Source: Polychytrium aggregatum (Eukaryota; Chytridiomycota; Chytridiomycetes; Polychytriales). Taken from it: 64,000 nucleotides of DNA. Positions 32,947 through 44,300 of the stretch are shown in pieces; positions within the stretch are counted from its first letter, which is position 1, and the number at the start of each line of letters is the position of its first letter. The notes under the pieces were generated by a model. That model saw nothing but the letters and a program-made list of their open reading frames with translations, made no database searches and was not told the origin of the DNA. The DNA is taken from the NCBI RefSeq assembly GCF_025602895.1, contig NW_026516316.1, forward strand, positions 1 through 64,000, in the 5' to 3' direction. Made by a program: the position numbers and the translations under genes.

Positions 32947-35682
32947 TCACGAGCGATTCGTGTGGATAACGACCGGTCGTCGATGTGCCATCACAAGAGC
33001 CCCCGATGCCGTTGTCTGGCGATTCGACCAGTCAAAGAGAGAGAGTGGAATCTGCACAATGCATCGCCCATGCCGGATCCACTGCGAATGCCGATCCTGC
33101 ACGATCCATTCGGCCTGCTCCTGCTCCACACGGCTCCAGCCCGAAGCAGTGCGATGATTCCCAGGTGGCTCTGATGGGACAAACAGATCATCGGCGAGAT
33201 GCCAGAATAGCTGCTGGCCGCACCTCTGGGTGACCGCGATAAACTGTCGGCCGGCAGCAAACTCGACAGACTCCAACGAGTCGGCACAGCTCTCGATCAC
33301 CTGCACTTGCTGCCACCGGGCTGTGTCCCAGATGGTGACGGTGCCGTCGTGAGACGCCGTCGCGAGCATGCTGCTGTCAGGCGAGAAAGCAACGGACGCC
33401 AGATTCGCTCCGTGGGCCTCAAGGATGTGGGTTTGTTGGCCAGCTTCGGCGTCCCATATTCGGACGGTCATGTCGTTGGACGCAGAAGCAATCAGAGAGC
33501 CGCTGGGTGAGGCAGCGATGGTCACGATGCGATCAGCGTGCCCTTGGAGCTTCCACTTCAGCCGACCCGAGCTGAAATCCCAAATCCATAGGGAACTGCC
33601 CTCGGCGTTTGCTGCAATCCACCGGCCATCGGAGGTGACAGAGATGCTGGTGACGCCTTCGGATTGGCCCTCCAGTTTGCGCTTGAGATTGCCGGTAGCC
33701 GCATCCCAGAGCTCGATAGGATTGTCGTCAGATCCAGTGACGATGGTGTTGCCATCAGGAGTCAGAGCAACGGCTCGAACGCAGCGGCTCTGTTGGTTGG
33801 GCACAAAATTGAACGGAAAGGATGTACCGTACACCTTGATGGTTTGATCAGCCGAGCCCGAGACAATCGACTCGCCATCAGGCGAGATCGCCACGGAGAT
33901 GACACTTTCTGTATGTCCTTCGAGAGTGCGTCGCAATTGGCCAGTGGCGACATCCCACATCTTGATGGTCTTGTCGTCAGAACCAGAGACAATCCACCAG
34001 CCATCGGGTGAGATCGCCACAGAGGTCACACGCTCTGTGTGTCCGGCGAGGATGTGTTGCTCTTGGCCCGTGGACGCATACCATATCTTGATGGTCTTGT
34101 CGGTTGAGCCTGAGACAATCAACCTGCCATTAGGAGAGATGGCCACCGAGTTGACATCGCCTGTGTGTCCCTTGAGGGTGCGCTTTACATGGCCATTGAT
34201 GGCATCCCATACTTTGATGGTCCGATCAGTTGAGCCAGATACAATCCACTTGCCATCGAGTGCGATTGCCACAGAGGTAACGGTGCCTGTGTGTCCCTCG
34301 AGACTGTGCTTCAACCCGCCAGTGGAGGCATCCCACAACTTGATGGTCTTATCACCTGAGCCAGAGACAATCCATTTTCCATCGGGTGAGATCACGACAG
34401 AATTGACGCCGTCCGTGTGGCCTTCAAGAGTGCGCTTCAGCTGGCCCGTGGTGGCATCCCACACTTTGATGGTGCCATCTTGAGAGCCAGAGACAATCGA
34501 CTTGCCATCAGGCGAGATTGCGACTGAGTTCACTTCGGCTGTGTGTTCTTCAAGAGCATGTTGATCTTGGCCTGTGGTGGCATCCCACAACTTGATGGTA
34601 CCGTCATCAGAGCCCGAGACAACAATCTTGCCATCGGGTGAGATCGCAACGGAGTTCACTTGGCTCGAGTGACCAGTGAGTGTCACCTCACACGGATCCC
34701 AGGTGGGTGCTGGACCGCAGGTGACCAGGAACGGGATCTTGTCCTCGAGCTGGGTGGCATATGTCTTGTAGATCGCCGTCTCCTTCGGTGTGAATGCATA
34801 CCCCGAGTTGTACACCTGTGGTGCACTCTTGATGACGGGATCGGCAAACTCGCGGATGAATCGATACGTGTCCTTGACCAGTTCCTTTGTGGTGTCGTCG
34901 ACGATGGTGCTGGGTGCCTTGGCGATCACTCCTCGCAGCACAGCCAGTTGCTCGATGATCGGCTTGACCACATGTGTGAGCGACCCACACTCGAGCCAGA
35001 AGAACACATGCGTCTTGACGAACCGAGTGAGCACCGCTGCCACATCGACCATCTCGGTCGACTGCCACACCAGACTCGACTCGGCCACTCCGTCCACACA
35101 CCACACAAAGTGTGTGATCCAGTGGGCGATGCTGTATCGCAGCGACGGTGTGATCGTGGCTGAGACCCTGTCCTCGAGGTCTGGGATATCGTCGTGAAAG
35201 TCGAAGATATCGCAGATGTTGATCACTGGCTCGTGCGAGAGGATCACACCGAGACATCCCTGGGCAAACACCGTGTGGAACGAGCTCGACACATGCCACA
35301 GATGGCCAGTCGATGCGTCGCCGAGGAGATAGTCCGCCACCGACTTGTGGTTGAACTTGACCTCGGTATTGGTGGACGGGCTGCCTCGGGGACCCAGTCC
35401 ATTGGCGCCAGGATCGAGGACCAGACTGAGGCTCTTGAGACACTCGCGAACGACGCCGATCTCGAGTCCAAACACATCGGCGATGATCTGCGGGGTCAGG
35501 ATCGACTGGGCCGTGGCGATCGCCGACACCACCGTGACCAGCTCGGCCGGGTGGCTCGACTGCGAGTGGATCTTGGCGAATGTCTTGTGGTACAGCTGGC
35601 CGACATCGGCGGCGCTGTCGCTGATGTCCTTGATTCTCTGGAGGATCATGCCCAGCATTGGTTCTCTGTTGCCAGCTGCCAT
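32947..35682 (-). CDS. WD40-repeat protein with STAND-type linker but no NACHT domain, 911 aa
   Basis: Residues 1-330 match the region that follows the NACHT ATPase in fungal NLR-like proteins: LYHKTFAKIHSQSSHPAELV, then ILTPQIIADVFGLEIGVVRE and VKFNHKSVADYLLGDAS. Twelve WD40 repeats follow from about residue 335. Repeats 1-7 are very alike (the VNSVAISPDGK...IVSGS...TIKLWDA pattern), and repeats 8-12 are more diverged. No P-loop or Walker B motif occurs upstream; the frame before the first fitting ATG (35682) runs into a Sel1-gene fragment. The gene is therefore best read as the 3' part of a NACHT-WD40 gene that has lost its ATPase, possibly still translated. A GTGAGT at the stop (32945-32940) could be a splice donor to further 3' exons that I could not place. 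Confidence 0.8.
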   Translation of the reverse strand: MAAGNREPMLGMILQRIKDISDSAADVGQLYHKTFAKIHSQSSHPAELVTVVSAIATAQSILTPQIIADVFGLEIGVVRECLKSLSLVLDPGANGLGPRGSPSTNTEVKFNHKSVADYLLGDASTGHLWHVSSSFHTVFAQGCLGVILSHEPVINICDIFDFHDDIPDLEDRVSATITPSLRYSIAHWITHFVWCVDGVAESSLVWQSTEMVDVAAVLTRFVKTHVFFWLECGSLTHVVKPIIEQLAVLRGVIAKAPSTIVDDTTKELVKDTYRFIREFADPVIKSAPQVYNSGYAFTPKETAIYKTYATQLEDKIPFLVTCGPAPTWDPCEVTLTGHSSQVNSVAISPDGKIVVSGSDDGTIKLWDATTGQDQHALEEHTAEVNSVAISPDGKSIVSGSQDGTIKVWDATTGQLKRTLEGHTDGVNSVVISPDGKWIVSGSGDKTIKLWDASTGGLKHSLEGHTGTVTSVAIALDGKWIVSGSTDRTIKVWDAINGHVKRTLKGHTGDVNSVAISPNGRLIVSGSTDKTIKIWYASTGQEQHILAGHTERVTSVAISPDGWWIVSGSDDKTIKMWDVATGQLRRTLEGHTESVISVAISPDGESIVSGSADQTIKVYGTSFPFNFVPNQQSRCVRAVALTPDGNTIVTGSDDNPIELWDAATGNLKRKLEGQSEGVTSISVTSDGRWIAANAEGSSLWIWDFSSGRLKWKLQGHADRIVTIAASPSGSLIASASNDMTVRIWDAEAGQQTHILEAHGANLASVAFSPDSSMLATASHDGTVTIWDTARWQQVQVIESCADSLESVEFAAGRQFIAVTQRCGQQLFWHLADDLFVPSEPPGNHRTASGWSRVEQEQAEWIVQDRHSQWIRHGRCIVQIPLSLFDWSNRQTTASGALVMAHRRPVVIHTNRS

Positions 35683-35839
35683 GCTTCGATGTTGCTGATG
35701 GGGGAAGATGGAATCGAGATTGGGGCAGGGGGAGGACGCTGCTGGCTGGCCTCTCTTGGTGGCGGTGCGCTGCCGGATCCATCCAATGGCTGCTGCGCAC
35801 CCGTGCTTGGTGTCCCCATGGCCCTCGGGCCGGGCAAGG

Positions 35840-36193
35840 CAATTCGTATGGGTCACTTCTGGCAAAACGATGTCGCCGAGGACTTGACCAAGACTGTCGA
35901 GTGGTGTCGGTTGTCGGCCGAACAGGGCCGTCGAGAGTCTCAAGGAACTCGGCAAGTGGCCCTGATGCACGAGTTTCTCCCAAAGGCCAACTCGCAGCAT
36001 CTGTGTCGCAGCATCTGTGTCGCAGCGGGCGATCGACAGAGAGGCAGAGCATCCAGGCAAGCCATCCAAGCGAGCAGCATCGACTCTATTCCGTTTCATC
36101 TCCTTTCCGATCAAGTGGCAAGGTCGATCGAGGCTGTGCCTGTTCCTCAATACATCTCAGTATCCACAGCGATGCGGTTTCGCGGCATTCACC
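35840..36193 (+). pseudogene. Broken inverted copy of the Sel1 gene 3' end
   Basis: On the plus strand the sequence encodes FWQNDVAEDLTKTVEWCRLS, as in the Sel1 protein at 22629-24140. It then jumps by an internal deletion of about 130 nt to the last codons of that gene in a shifted frame. The 3' flank of the donor continues to about 36193. It matches the reverse complement of about 22415-22855 and lies directly before the NACHT-less WD40 gene. Confidence 0.8.
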
Positions 36194-36470
36194 GATGTTG
36201 CCTTTGTGGCCAAGCAGCCGGTCCAGAGCCAAGGCACGCATGCATTTCAGCGTGCGCGACATGCCCGTCTCCCCGCGCTGTGCGTGCTCGGGCTTGGCCA
36301 ATGGGAAAATCGGCGGCTCGGCTGGGCTGGTCCTCGGCAAGTCATGTCGGATGAGAACAGGACGAGAGCGGTGTTGGCAAACGGCGAGATATTCGCATCG
36401 GACGGGATGCGTACTGCAGGAACGAGAGCGGGTCAGAGGACGAGTCGACGGCGCCGAGTGTAGGATATCA

Positions 36471-36550
36471 ACTGATCGACTGGATAGTCAATTGATCGAC
36501 TGGATAGTCAATTGATCGACTGGATAGTCAATTGATCGACTAGATAGTTA
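36471..36550. repeat. 20-bp tandem repeat, four copies
   Basis: Units of TGATCGACTGGATAGTCAAT, the last with one change (CTAGATAG). No ORF is associated. Confidence 0.93.
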
Positions 36551-37054
36551 CGAGCAGAGCGTTGGGTCTGTGTTGGACGTCGACAATCCTCCCTAACAAT
36601 GTCCATTCTATCGCAGTCCATACTCTGTACATTCAAATCCATGTTCTATCCATTAACTTATACTCCACAATCAACTTGTACTTCTCACGATATTCTTTCC
36701 ATCCATACATCCATCCATCTATCTATCTATCTATTTATCTGTCCATCTTTCCATCCAATCCAATCCGCCGCTCTTGGCCGCCGCTCTCGCCCGCCCCTCG
36801 CCGCCGCCCTCGCCGCCCTCTCGCTCTTGGCCGCCCAGCCACGCTTGGATGTGTTGATCACACCGCATTCAGTCCGTCGCATTGAGTCCGTCGCATCATC
36901 TGTCGCATCATCCATCGCCCTGCTGCATCGATCGCATCCGATCCCTCCAAGGCTCTGTTGCACAGGGTGACTATTACCCGCACCATACTTTAACACATTA
37001 AAAATCTCTTTTAACACATCCTTCGACTCCATCCATCCCATCTCCCCCGATTGT

Positions 37055-40000
37055 ATGTGGAACCCCCTCCGGGTCTTCTCTCCCCGCTTCTGGATCGCCG
37101 TCCCCTCGCTCCTGGTCCATCTGCTGGCCTCGTCGTACTCGCTGCTCTGCTCCGTCCGCATCTTGTCGCTGCCAGTCCCTCGCTCGCTCCGGTCCGCCAT
37201 TTCGTCCTTCGCCCCCATCCCGTCTTCGGCCTCGCCTGCGCTCTCGACCGTGCGGTCTCCCAAAACCCCTGACTCTGGCGACTCTACGACGTCGTCTCTC
37301 CCGTCTTCGTTTCTGCCATCTTCGCCTTTGCCTTCTTCGTCTTTGCAGTCGCCGTCCGCCACCTCCCCCGTGACTGCTGACCCGCATCCCGGCGCCGTCG
37401 TCGAAGCCTCCTCCTCCTCATCCCCGTCGCCGCCTTCGTCGTCGTCGTCGTCTCGAGCTCCCCGTCCTCCGTTTTCGCTCTTAACTCCAAGGACCTTCAC
37501 GGCCTTTATTGCCATCGTTCTTGCATCGTCGCTCTCATCGTCTCTTGCTGCCTGGCTACCCTCGCTTCTTTTCCCGACCTATACAAAGTTCCAGGTGAGT
37601 CACCGAAATGGCAGGTGGGCTGGTGGGTCAGTGGGCTGGTGAGTCGGCACTGGCGACAGACTGCAGGATAGGGAGGCGGAACAGGGCTTGGCTCTGAGTC
37701 GTCTGCCTGCACTGGCTCGTATGGCCATGTCTCGCATTGCCAAGTCGGACTCTTTCGATTGTAGTCCCCTTCAATATGTCTCCAGCACATCTACCAGCAC
37801 ATCTATCAGCACATCTATCAGCACATCTACCAGCACATCCCCATCAACCTAACTCCATTCCCACTTCCTCGCACCGCAGCGCCAGCAGATTGACGAGCGC
37901 ACCATGAAGCCTCCCAACCCCGACAAAATCAAGCCTGCCATCCCCGACAATGGCCTCTCCATCATCGAGCGCATCTTTTACAACTCGGCCCCCGGCCGAC
38001 CCCAGGTCATCATGGGCATCATCTTCCGCATGCGCTGTCCCAAGCAGGTCCCCGAGCTCCGTCTCCAGCGCGTCCTCGACATTGTCCGCCTCGCCGCCGC
38101 CCAGCACTACCGGCTCTGCGTCTCCATCAACCCAGAGACCATGACCACCTATTCGCTCGCCCAGACCGCCGACCAGCTCCCCATCATCTCCCGCGCCGTC
38201 GTCGACGATGGCAACGACAACTGGAAGGAGGTTGTCAAGGAAGAAATCAACACCAACTTTGACATCAACGATCCAAAGCTCCCTCTCTGGAAGTGCTGTA
38301 TCGTCGGCAGCAAGGAGCTCGTCGAGACGGGCAAACAGCGCCACTCATCGCCCCTGGCCGATGCCAAAGGCAAGGGCGTCGATCGCTCTGGCGCCGGCGT
38401 CCCGCCCGCAAAGTCCGCCTCGGCCTTCGACCTCGAGGTCGTCCACGACTCGCTCGACAATCTGGTCGAGGCCGAGTCCCCGCCCTCGCCCACCTTCACC
38501 ATGTCCCGCTGGTCGCTCGGTCGCTGGCGAAACCACTTCCGCAGCAAGAACGACTCCACCAAGGTTGTCGACGGCATCATCAAGCACGGCTCCTTCCACC
38601 ATGACGCCATGGACGACGGTGCCCCGTCCTTCTACGTCATGTTTTCGTTCCACCACTGCCTTGGCGACGGCCTGTCCATGCTGGCCTACGCTCGCACCTT
38701 TTCCGAGTTTTGTGACGACGCCCACTTCAACCCCGACAACCTGCACCTCGAGAACATCCCCGTTGCCCAGAGCCCCCCGCCCATCCTCGACAACCTCTTT
38801 GACCCGAACGTCTTTGAGGTCCTGCCGGGTAAGGCGTGACCTCTGTGCACAGCACTTGCGCTGCATCATATCGCATTGCGCTTTATTGCACGGCGTTGCC
38901 TTGCACTGCATCCCATTCCATGACCTTGCATTGCATCCCATTCCATGACCGTGCATTGCCTTGCAGTGCATTGCGTTGTGTACAATCGTTATAATCGCTG
39001 CTCGGTTGGCAGTTCTTTGGCCAACCTGTGCACCAGAAGCACAGCAGACCGCGCTAACGCTGTCTCGCACCCTTTGCCTCGCCCCCACAGCGGCCACCGC
39101 CATGGCCTTCAACTTCTTGAAGAAGAAGCCAAAGGACAGAATCAAGGGCCGCACGCTCTCCATGCTCGTCAACGAGCAGGGCGATTTCGAGCTCGATCCC
39201 GATGACGACGATGACTTCAAACCCACCCCCAAGCAGATCGACTTTGCTCAATACCAACAGCAGCAGCAACAACAGCTTCAGCAACAGCAGCAGTCGCCGA
39301 CCGAGATGGGCCCCTCCACCGTTGTCGTTGCCCCCACTGCCGTTGGACAGACAGTCACCTTTGCTGCGGCCACTGCCCAGCCCGCTCCGTCCTCGTCCGC
39401 ATCCTCATCCGCGACCGCGGGCCAAGTCGTCGTTGCAGCGGCCTCTCACAGCCGCAACCGTAGCAACCCGCAAACCTTGATTGTGTCTCCCATGAAGCCC
39501 CTGCGCAACTACACCAATGTCCGCCAGATCTGGTTTGACTCGGACTTCACCTCGATCCTGCGCAAGCGCGCAAAGGCCGAGCGCACCACCATCGCCGCCG
39601 TCCTGATCGTCACCGCTCTGGGCGCCGTGCGCACGTCCTTCTCGAAGCTGCCCAAATATCGACACCGCCCGCTGCCCAACCACCAGGGCTGGGTCATCAC
39701 CTCGTCGGTGCGTTTCCTGATTCCGGGATCCAACCTCATGAACGGTGGCGACCGTGCCTCCGACCCGGCCCTGCGGGTCTTTGGCGGCTACGGCGGCTCC
39801 ATCATGAATGCCAACATGGCCTACGACGACTACCACGATTTCTGGGAACGCTGTCGGGCAGTCAGTCGCTCCATCCGCACCAGCTTCCGCGCCTCGATCT
39901 CGCGCATGAAGCTCGTCAACTACGCCTACCGCCACCCCAAGCTCTGGAAGTGGATCGAGTCCAAGGCCGACCTGGCCAAGCTCTCGCGTTCCTACAGTGT

Positions 40001-40307
40001 CGAGCTGGCCAACATTGGCGCCTGGGACTACCCCATGGCCCCGCCCAATGCCGACGATAGCGACAGCCGCCTGCGCTGCGATTACTTTGGTGGCGTCGTC
40101 AACTCCAGCTTCGATGGCGTCCGCGGCCTCTACACCCTTGGTGTCGTCACCCTTGGCGGCAACATGTCGGTCTCGTGCGCCTACGACGTCTCGGCTGTCC
40201 ACGAAGTCGATGCCGACAACTTCCAGAAGAACTTTAGTGAGATTATGCGGGCTATTGCCGCCTGCGAGGGCAAGATCTCTGTCGGAAAGGCTCGCGAGCA
40301 GGCTTGA
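37055..40307 (+). CDS. Membrane-anchored HHxxxDG acyltransferase-like protein, 901 aa, 3 exons
   Basis: Proposed exons 37055-37594, 37880-38828, 39091-40307 (2,706 nt, in frame). The N-terminal 180 residues are hydrophobic, then Ser/Pro-rich, and end in a likely TM segment (FTAFIAIVLASSLSSSLAAW). The catalytic half has the HHxxxDG motif of condensation/alcohol acetyltransferase-type enzymes as FHHCLGDGLSM (about residues 438-444). The second half contains WFDSDFTSILRKRAKAERTT and TIAAVLIVTALG, typical of the partner lobe of this CoA-dependent acyltransferase fold. Between the lobes sits an acidic, Gln-rich insert (poly-Q with QQQQQLQQQQQ) encoded at the start of exon 3. The acyl acceptor cannot be told from sequence; ester, glyceride or wax formation at a membrane is an inference. 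Confidence 0.8.
37781..37840. repeat. 11-bp intronic tandem repeat (AGCACATCTAT-type)
   Basis: Five to six units of AGCACATCTAYC lie in intron 1 of the acyltransferase-like gene, just before its acceptor. Confidence 0.85.
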
Positions 40308-41368
40308 CGCGCCAGACCTGCCCGCATTCGCATGTCCTCCTGCTCCTCCACCTCGTCAGCTCCATCGCCCACCCCCTCCCTCCTGTCCTCGCTGACATTG
40401 TCCTTGCCCTCGCCCTCCGTTCCTTCATACGTCGATCCCTTCGCGACCTGCCCTTAGAACCCGCCCATTTACGCGCTTTGCCTTCCCGCTTTCTCCGGCT
40501 GTATACATCCGCCTGTCTGTCTGTCCGTCCTGTCCGTCCGTTGCTTGCACTCTCGTTTCTTTGATCATCGCCTACCCGCTTCCGTCATCGTAAAGTCACA
40601 GACGAGAGTGCAAGCGAGGAGGAAGGGCCTTTTTGTTGCATGTGCTTGTGTGTGTCTGCCTGAAGAAGGAAGCAAGAAAGAAAGAGAAAAAACGATAGAT
40701 TTACTCTGTGCCCTCATGAAGAATAGGTTTCGATTGTGTGTAGGCGCAGAGACGGGGAAAGGTGTGTACTTCGTGATGAGTCGCCCTGCAGTCTATCCCG
40801 GTGCACACCGCTTCATCGGGCTACCTCTGCTCGAGGAAGGGGAGAGTGATTTGGTTTATCAGGCTACCCGCCGCCTGAAGCAGAATGAAACAGAATGAGA
40901 CATAAAATGAAACAAAAATGAAACACATGAATCTAATGATATGATATCAACTCGGCCTCATGGTTTTACTGTTATTTCGGGCAGCTGGACGTGACATCGG
41001 CAGCGTTGACGGATGGATTCAATGGGGCCATTGAAGATTGCCATCCCAACATCAAGCGACATTGTGTTTCGACCAACAGTTATCACGGGCACATGATCGC
41101 GGCATTCCCCTCCCTCCTCCCCATGTGACAAACGAAACCAAATAAACTTGTTGAAGAAATGAATGAAGCGATTGACAGTCTATGCTCAAAGATGCGTTGG
41201 AATGCCACACTAAACGAATTCAAAGGCGGGTGGGGGCTGGGCAGCAGCAAAACGCATTCCAGACAGCCAGTAAACAATACTGGTGGGAAATCGTGAGAGT
41301 GGGCAATGCGGGCAATGTGAGCAATGTGAGCAATGTGAGCAATGTGAGATGCACTGATGCTTGCGCTC
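40308..41368. other. Convergent intergenic region, no gene seen
   Basis: Holds the 3' flanks of the acyltransferase-like gene and of the first receptor gene. A GAGCAATGTG tandem repeat (about five units) lies at about 41300-41349. ORFs here are short. Confidence 0.45.
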
Positions 41369-44300
41369 TCAGGCTTCGGAGGTTCTGTGGATTTTGCTGG
41401 GGCCCTTGCTTCTCGTGGCGCACTGCTCGCAGATATCCTTGACCCTCTGCTTGTCTTCCTCATTCTTGGTCTGCATCAGGTACGTCTTGCCACCCTTGCC
41501 GGCCGAAAACACGATTGTGTCGGAGCCACCGCCATCGGCAAACGTGCAGTTGGGCAAATAGACGCAAATCCCGGGCTGGAGCGGCAACAACGATGAAAGT
41601 CATCCATCGTCAGCTTCAATACCACAGTGTCCATTCCAAGGACTTTGCCATCTTGGCGGCGGACACATATAAAAATTAGGAAATGAACCGTTGGCTCCGA
41701 CAACGTTTACCTTGGTGATGACGGTGCGCATCTTCTTTTTGGAAAACTCCTCGAGGTTGCCGCCACCACCGCCGCCACCACCGCCAATTTTCTCCTCTGC
41801 GACGGCCACCGGAAACATGCAGAGGGCCATGTGCTCGGCAACAAAGATGAGGCGACGAGCCTCCCAGGTCGAGAACAAGTTGCCTTCCTCCTTCACCACG
41901 ACATCAACGATGAAGGCGTAGTTGGTCTCGGACTGCTTCGTGGGCGACGCTGCCGTCGACGTCTGGCTGTCTCGAGGTCTACTGACGTGATTTGCGGAGG
42001 ACTGAACTGCCAAGATCAGTCGGCCAAGGTGGCAGTCTGGGCGAGGTTGGTTCGGGGCGTGAGTGTCCGAGGATGAGAGCGGATAAGCAAAAAAAAAAGC
42101 AACAGATGCGCATAACACTGCTGGCCCGATAGATTTCACATCCAGAAGGGGCAATTCAACTTACAGAGCGTGACGAGGATGGCAATCAAGAGAACAATGA
42201 CTCGGATGTAGTACTGCAGAGGGGAGGTGTACATGGGTGAGAATGGGTTCGGTGGGGACGGCCACGGGAGCCGCGAGTGGCAACTCCATCATCGATTTGT
42301 CGATGCGTACATTGCCAGAAGGCGTTCCGTTGCCGGTGGAAAGGATGATGATGACGATGGCTCCACAGAGGATGTTGAAGAGCGAGGTGTAGGTCATCCA
42401 CTTGCTCTCACGGTAGACGCTGTCGACGTTTTGGGTCTTGTATGCAAAGAGCAGAACAGCGAGCTGAAGGACGCTATCGAAAGCAGAGATTGGATAAAAT
42501 TAGAAACAGAGGCCAAGGCCAAGCACTTGAGGTCAACCAAGGAGAACCACGAGGCACAAGCGATTACAGCGATACAAAAACTGGACATGATGTTGCCGCT
42601 TACCCGTTGTACGCTATGAGGGTGTCCATGATGGCATGGCTCGCAGACGTAGAGCTGACGCAATCGTAATAAACGTACGAGCCATTGACGGTGATCAATG
42701 TCGGAACAGGCGGATCAATCGCCATCCACACCGCAAGGAGAATCACATTGACGGACACAACCAGAGCCGTGTATCCAAATAGAACGATGTTGGTCAGAGC
42801 AGATTTCTTGAGCTTCTGATTGTCTGGATGACAAGGATGTGTCAGTTCAACGCTTGGATGTGCTGCTCTTGCGCTGTTGATGCGATGCGCTCGCAGTATC
42901 CGTGTGGTGCTCGCATACCAAAGATCACCCAGATTCGATATGCCTTGACCAGCTGGCTGCCCGTGATCTGGCCGCATGGGCAGCAACGGGATTGAGGGAT
43001 TGTGGGAGTGTGGGATTGTGGGATTGTGGGAGTGTGGGATTGTGGGATTGTGGGATTGTGGGAGTGTGGGATTGTGTGAGTGTGGGATTGATGGTGAGAG
43101 TACATCATTGGGAGAGTTGGTATTGTGAGAGTTGGTATTGTGAGAGTTGGTATTGTGAGAGTTGGTATTGTGAGGAACATCCGATGCTCGCCCAGGTCCA
43201 AGCACACGCTGTCGATCAGACTGGCTCGGTGTCCCGCCAATGCCTTGACTCTCATCCGACATTCCCTCATCGTCGACACTCACAATCGAGAAGCCGAGCC
43301 ATCCGAACCAGTTCTGGAGCTGACAGCTGACAGCCGACATTTTTCCTGTGAAGCCAAAGACCGTCAGCCACAGCAGGACGAGTCCGAGCTGGAGGCAGCG
43401 AGATTGGGTGAAGTGAGATTGGGGGAAGTGAGATTGGGTCAGACGACGTTGGATCGGGAAGCAAGAACACAGATGTGGAGAGGTCAGAGACATGGCGAGA
43501 GTCGTGGCTGGCAAAGCAAGACACAGCGGGCCAGCGAGCCACTCACGCTGATGATCTGGAGGAACGGAGGTGACATGGCTTTGATGGCGGGTGTGTTTGA
43601 CTTGATCAAGACGTATATCCAGCAGAAGAGGGTCGACAGCAGTCCTGAGTGGGTGCGAGTGTGGGTGTGGGTGTGAGTGTGAGTGTGGGTGTGAGTGTGG
43701 GTGTGAGTGTGGGTGATGGATTGTCGGCAGCGATGACGCTTTGCGATTCCCGCACCACCTCACACATTGCACATTGCACATTGCACATTGCTTACCAATC
43801 ATGTAGATGATTATCAGGACGATCGGAGCCGGGTCGGTGTACGCAATATACACCTCAGGGAGGACTGTCGGGTGGCGACCCAATCGCGAGTCAGTCCAAT
43901 GTCGCTCACCAAGATCACAACCAGTGAGTTCCCTGGCCTGGCCGATCCGGTCCCTGCAACATCACCTCGCCGCATCGGTTCCATCGCTCGGCTGTGGCTG
44001 CTCGTCGCCCAGGTGTTTCAAACCAGCACCTTACCGATGTGGTCGGTCGACGGCACGGTCAGTCCTGACGGATAGATCACCGGCTGGATGTCGGTCACAC
44101 TGAGGTTCTGGCTGACCACAGACACAAGGCTCATCGCCGAAGCGTTGAAGATGTAGTTGCCGACAATGTAGTTTCCGATGCGCTCGCCTGCCGAGAATGT
44201 CACCTGGCCGGTTGAGCCAACGAACGGAGTCAGCACCGACGTGACGGCCATCGGGAAGCTTCGGCTTGCAATTGCTGCGACGGTGGTGTTTCCGTTTGCG

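Noticed and set aside
42600-43883. 427-codon minus-strand ORF at the receptor A TM region
   Set aside because: It reads exons and introns together, including microsatellites; the spliced model explains the conserved parts in correct phase.
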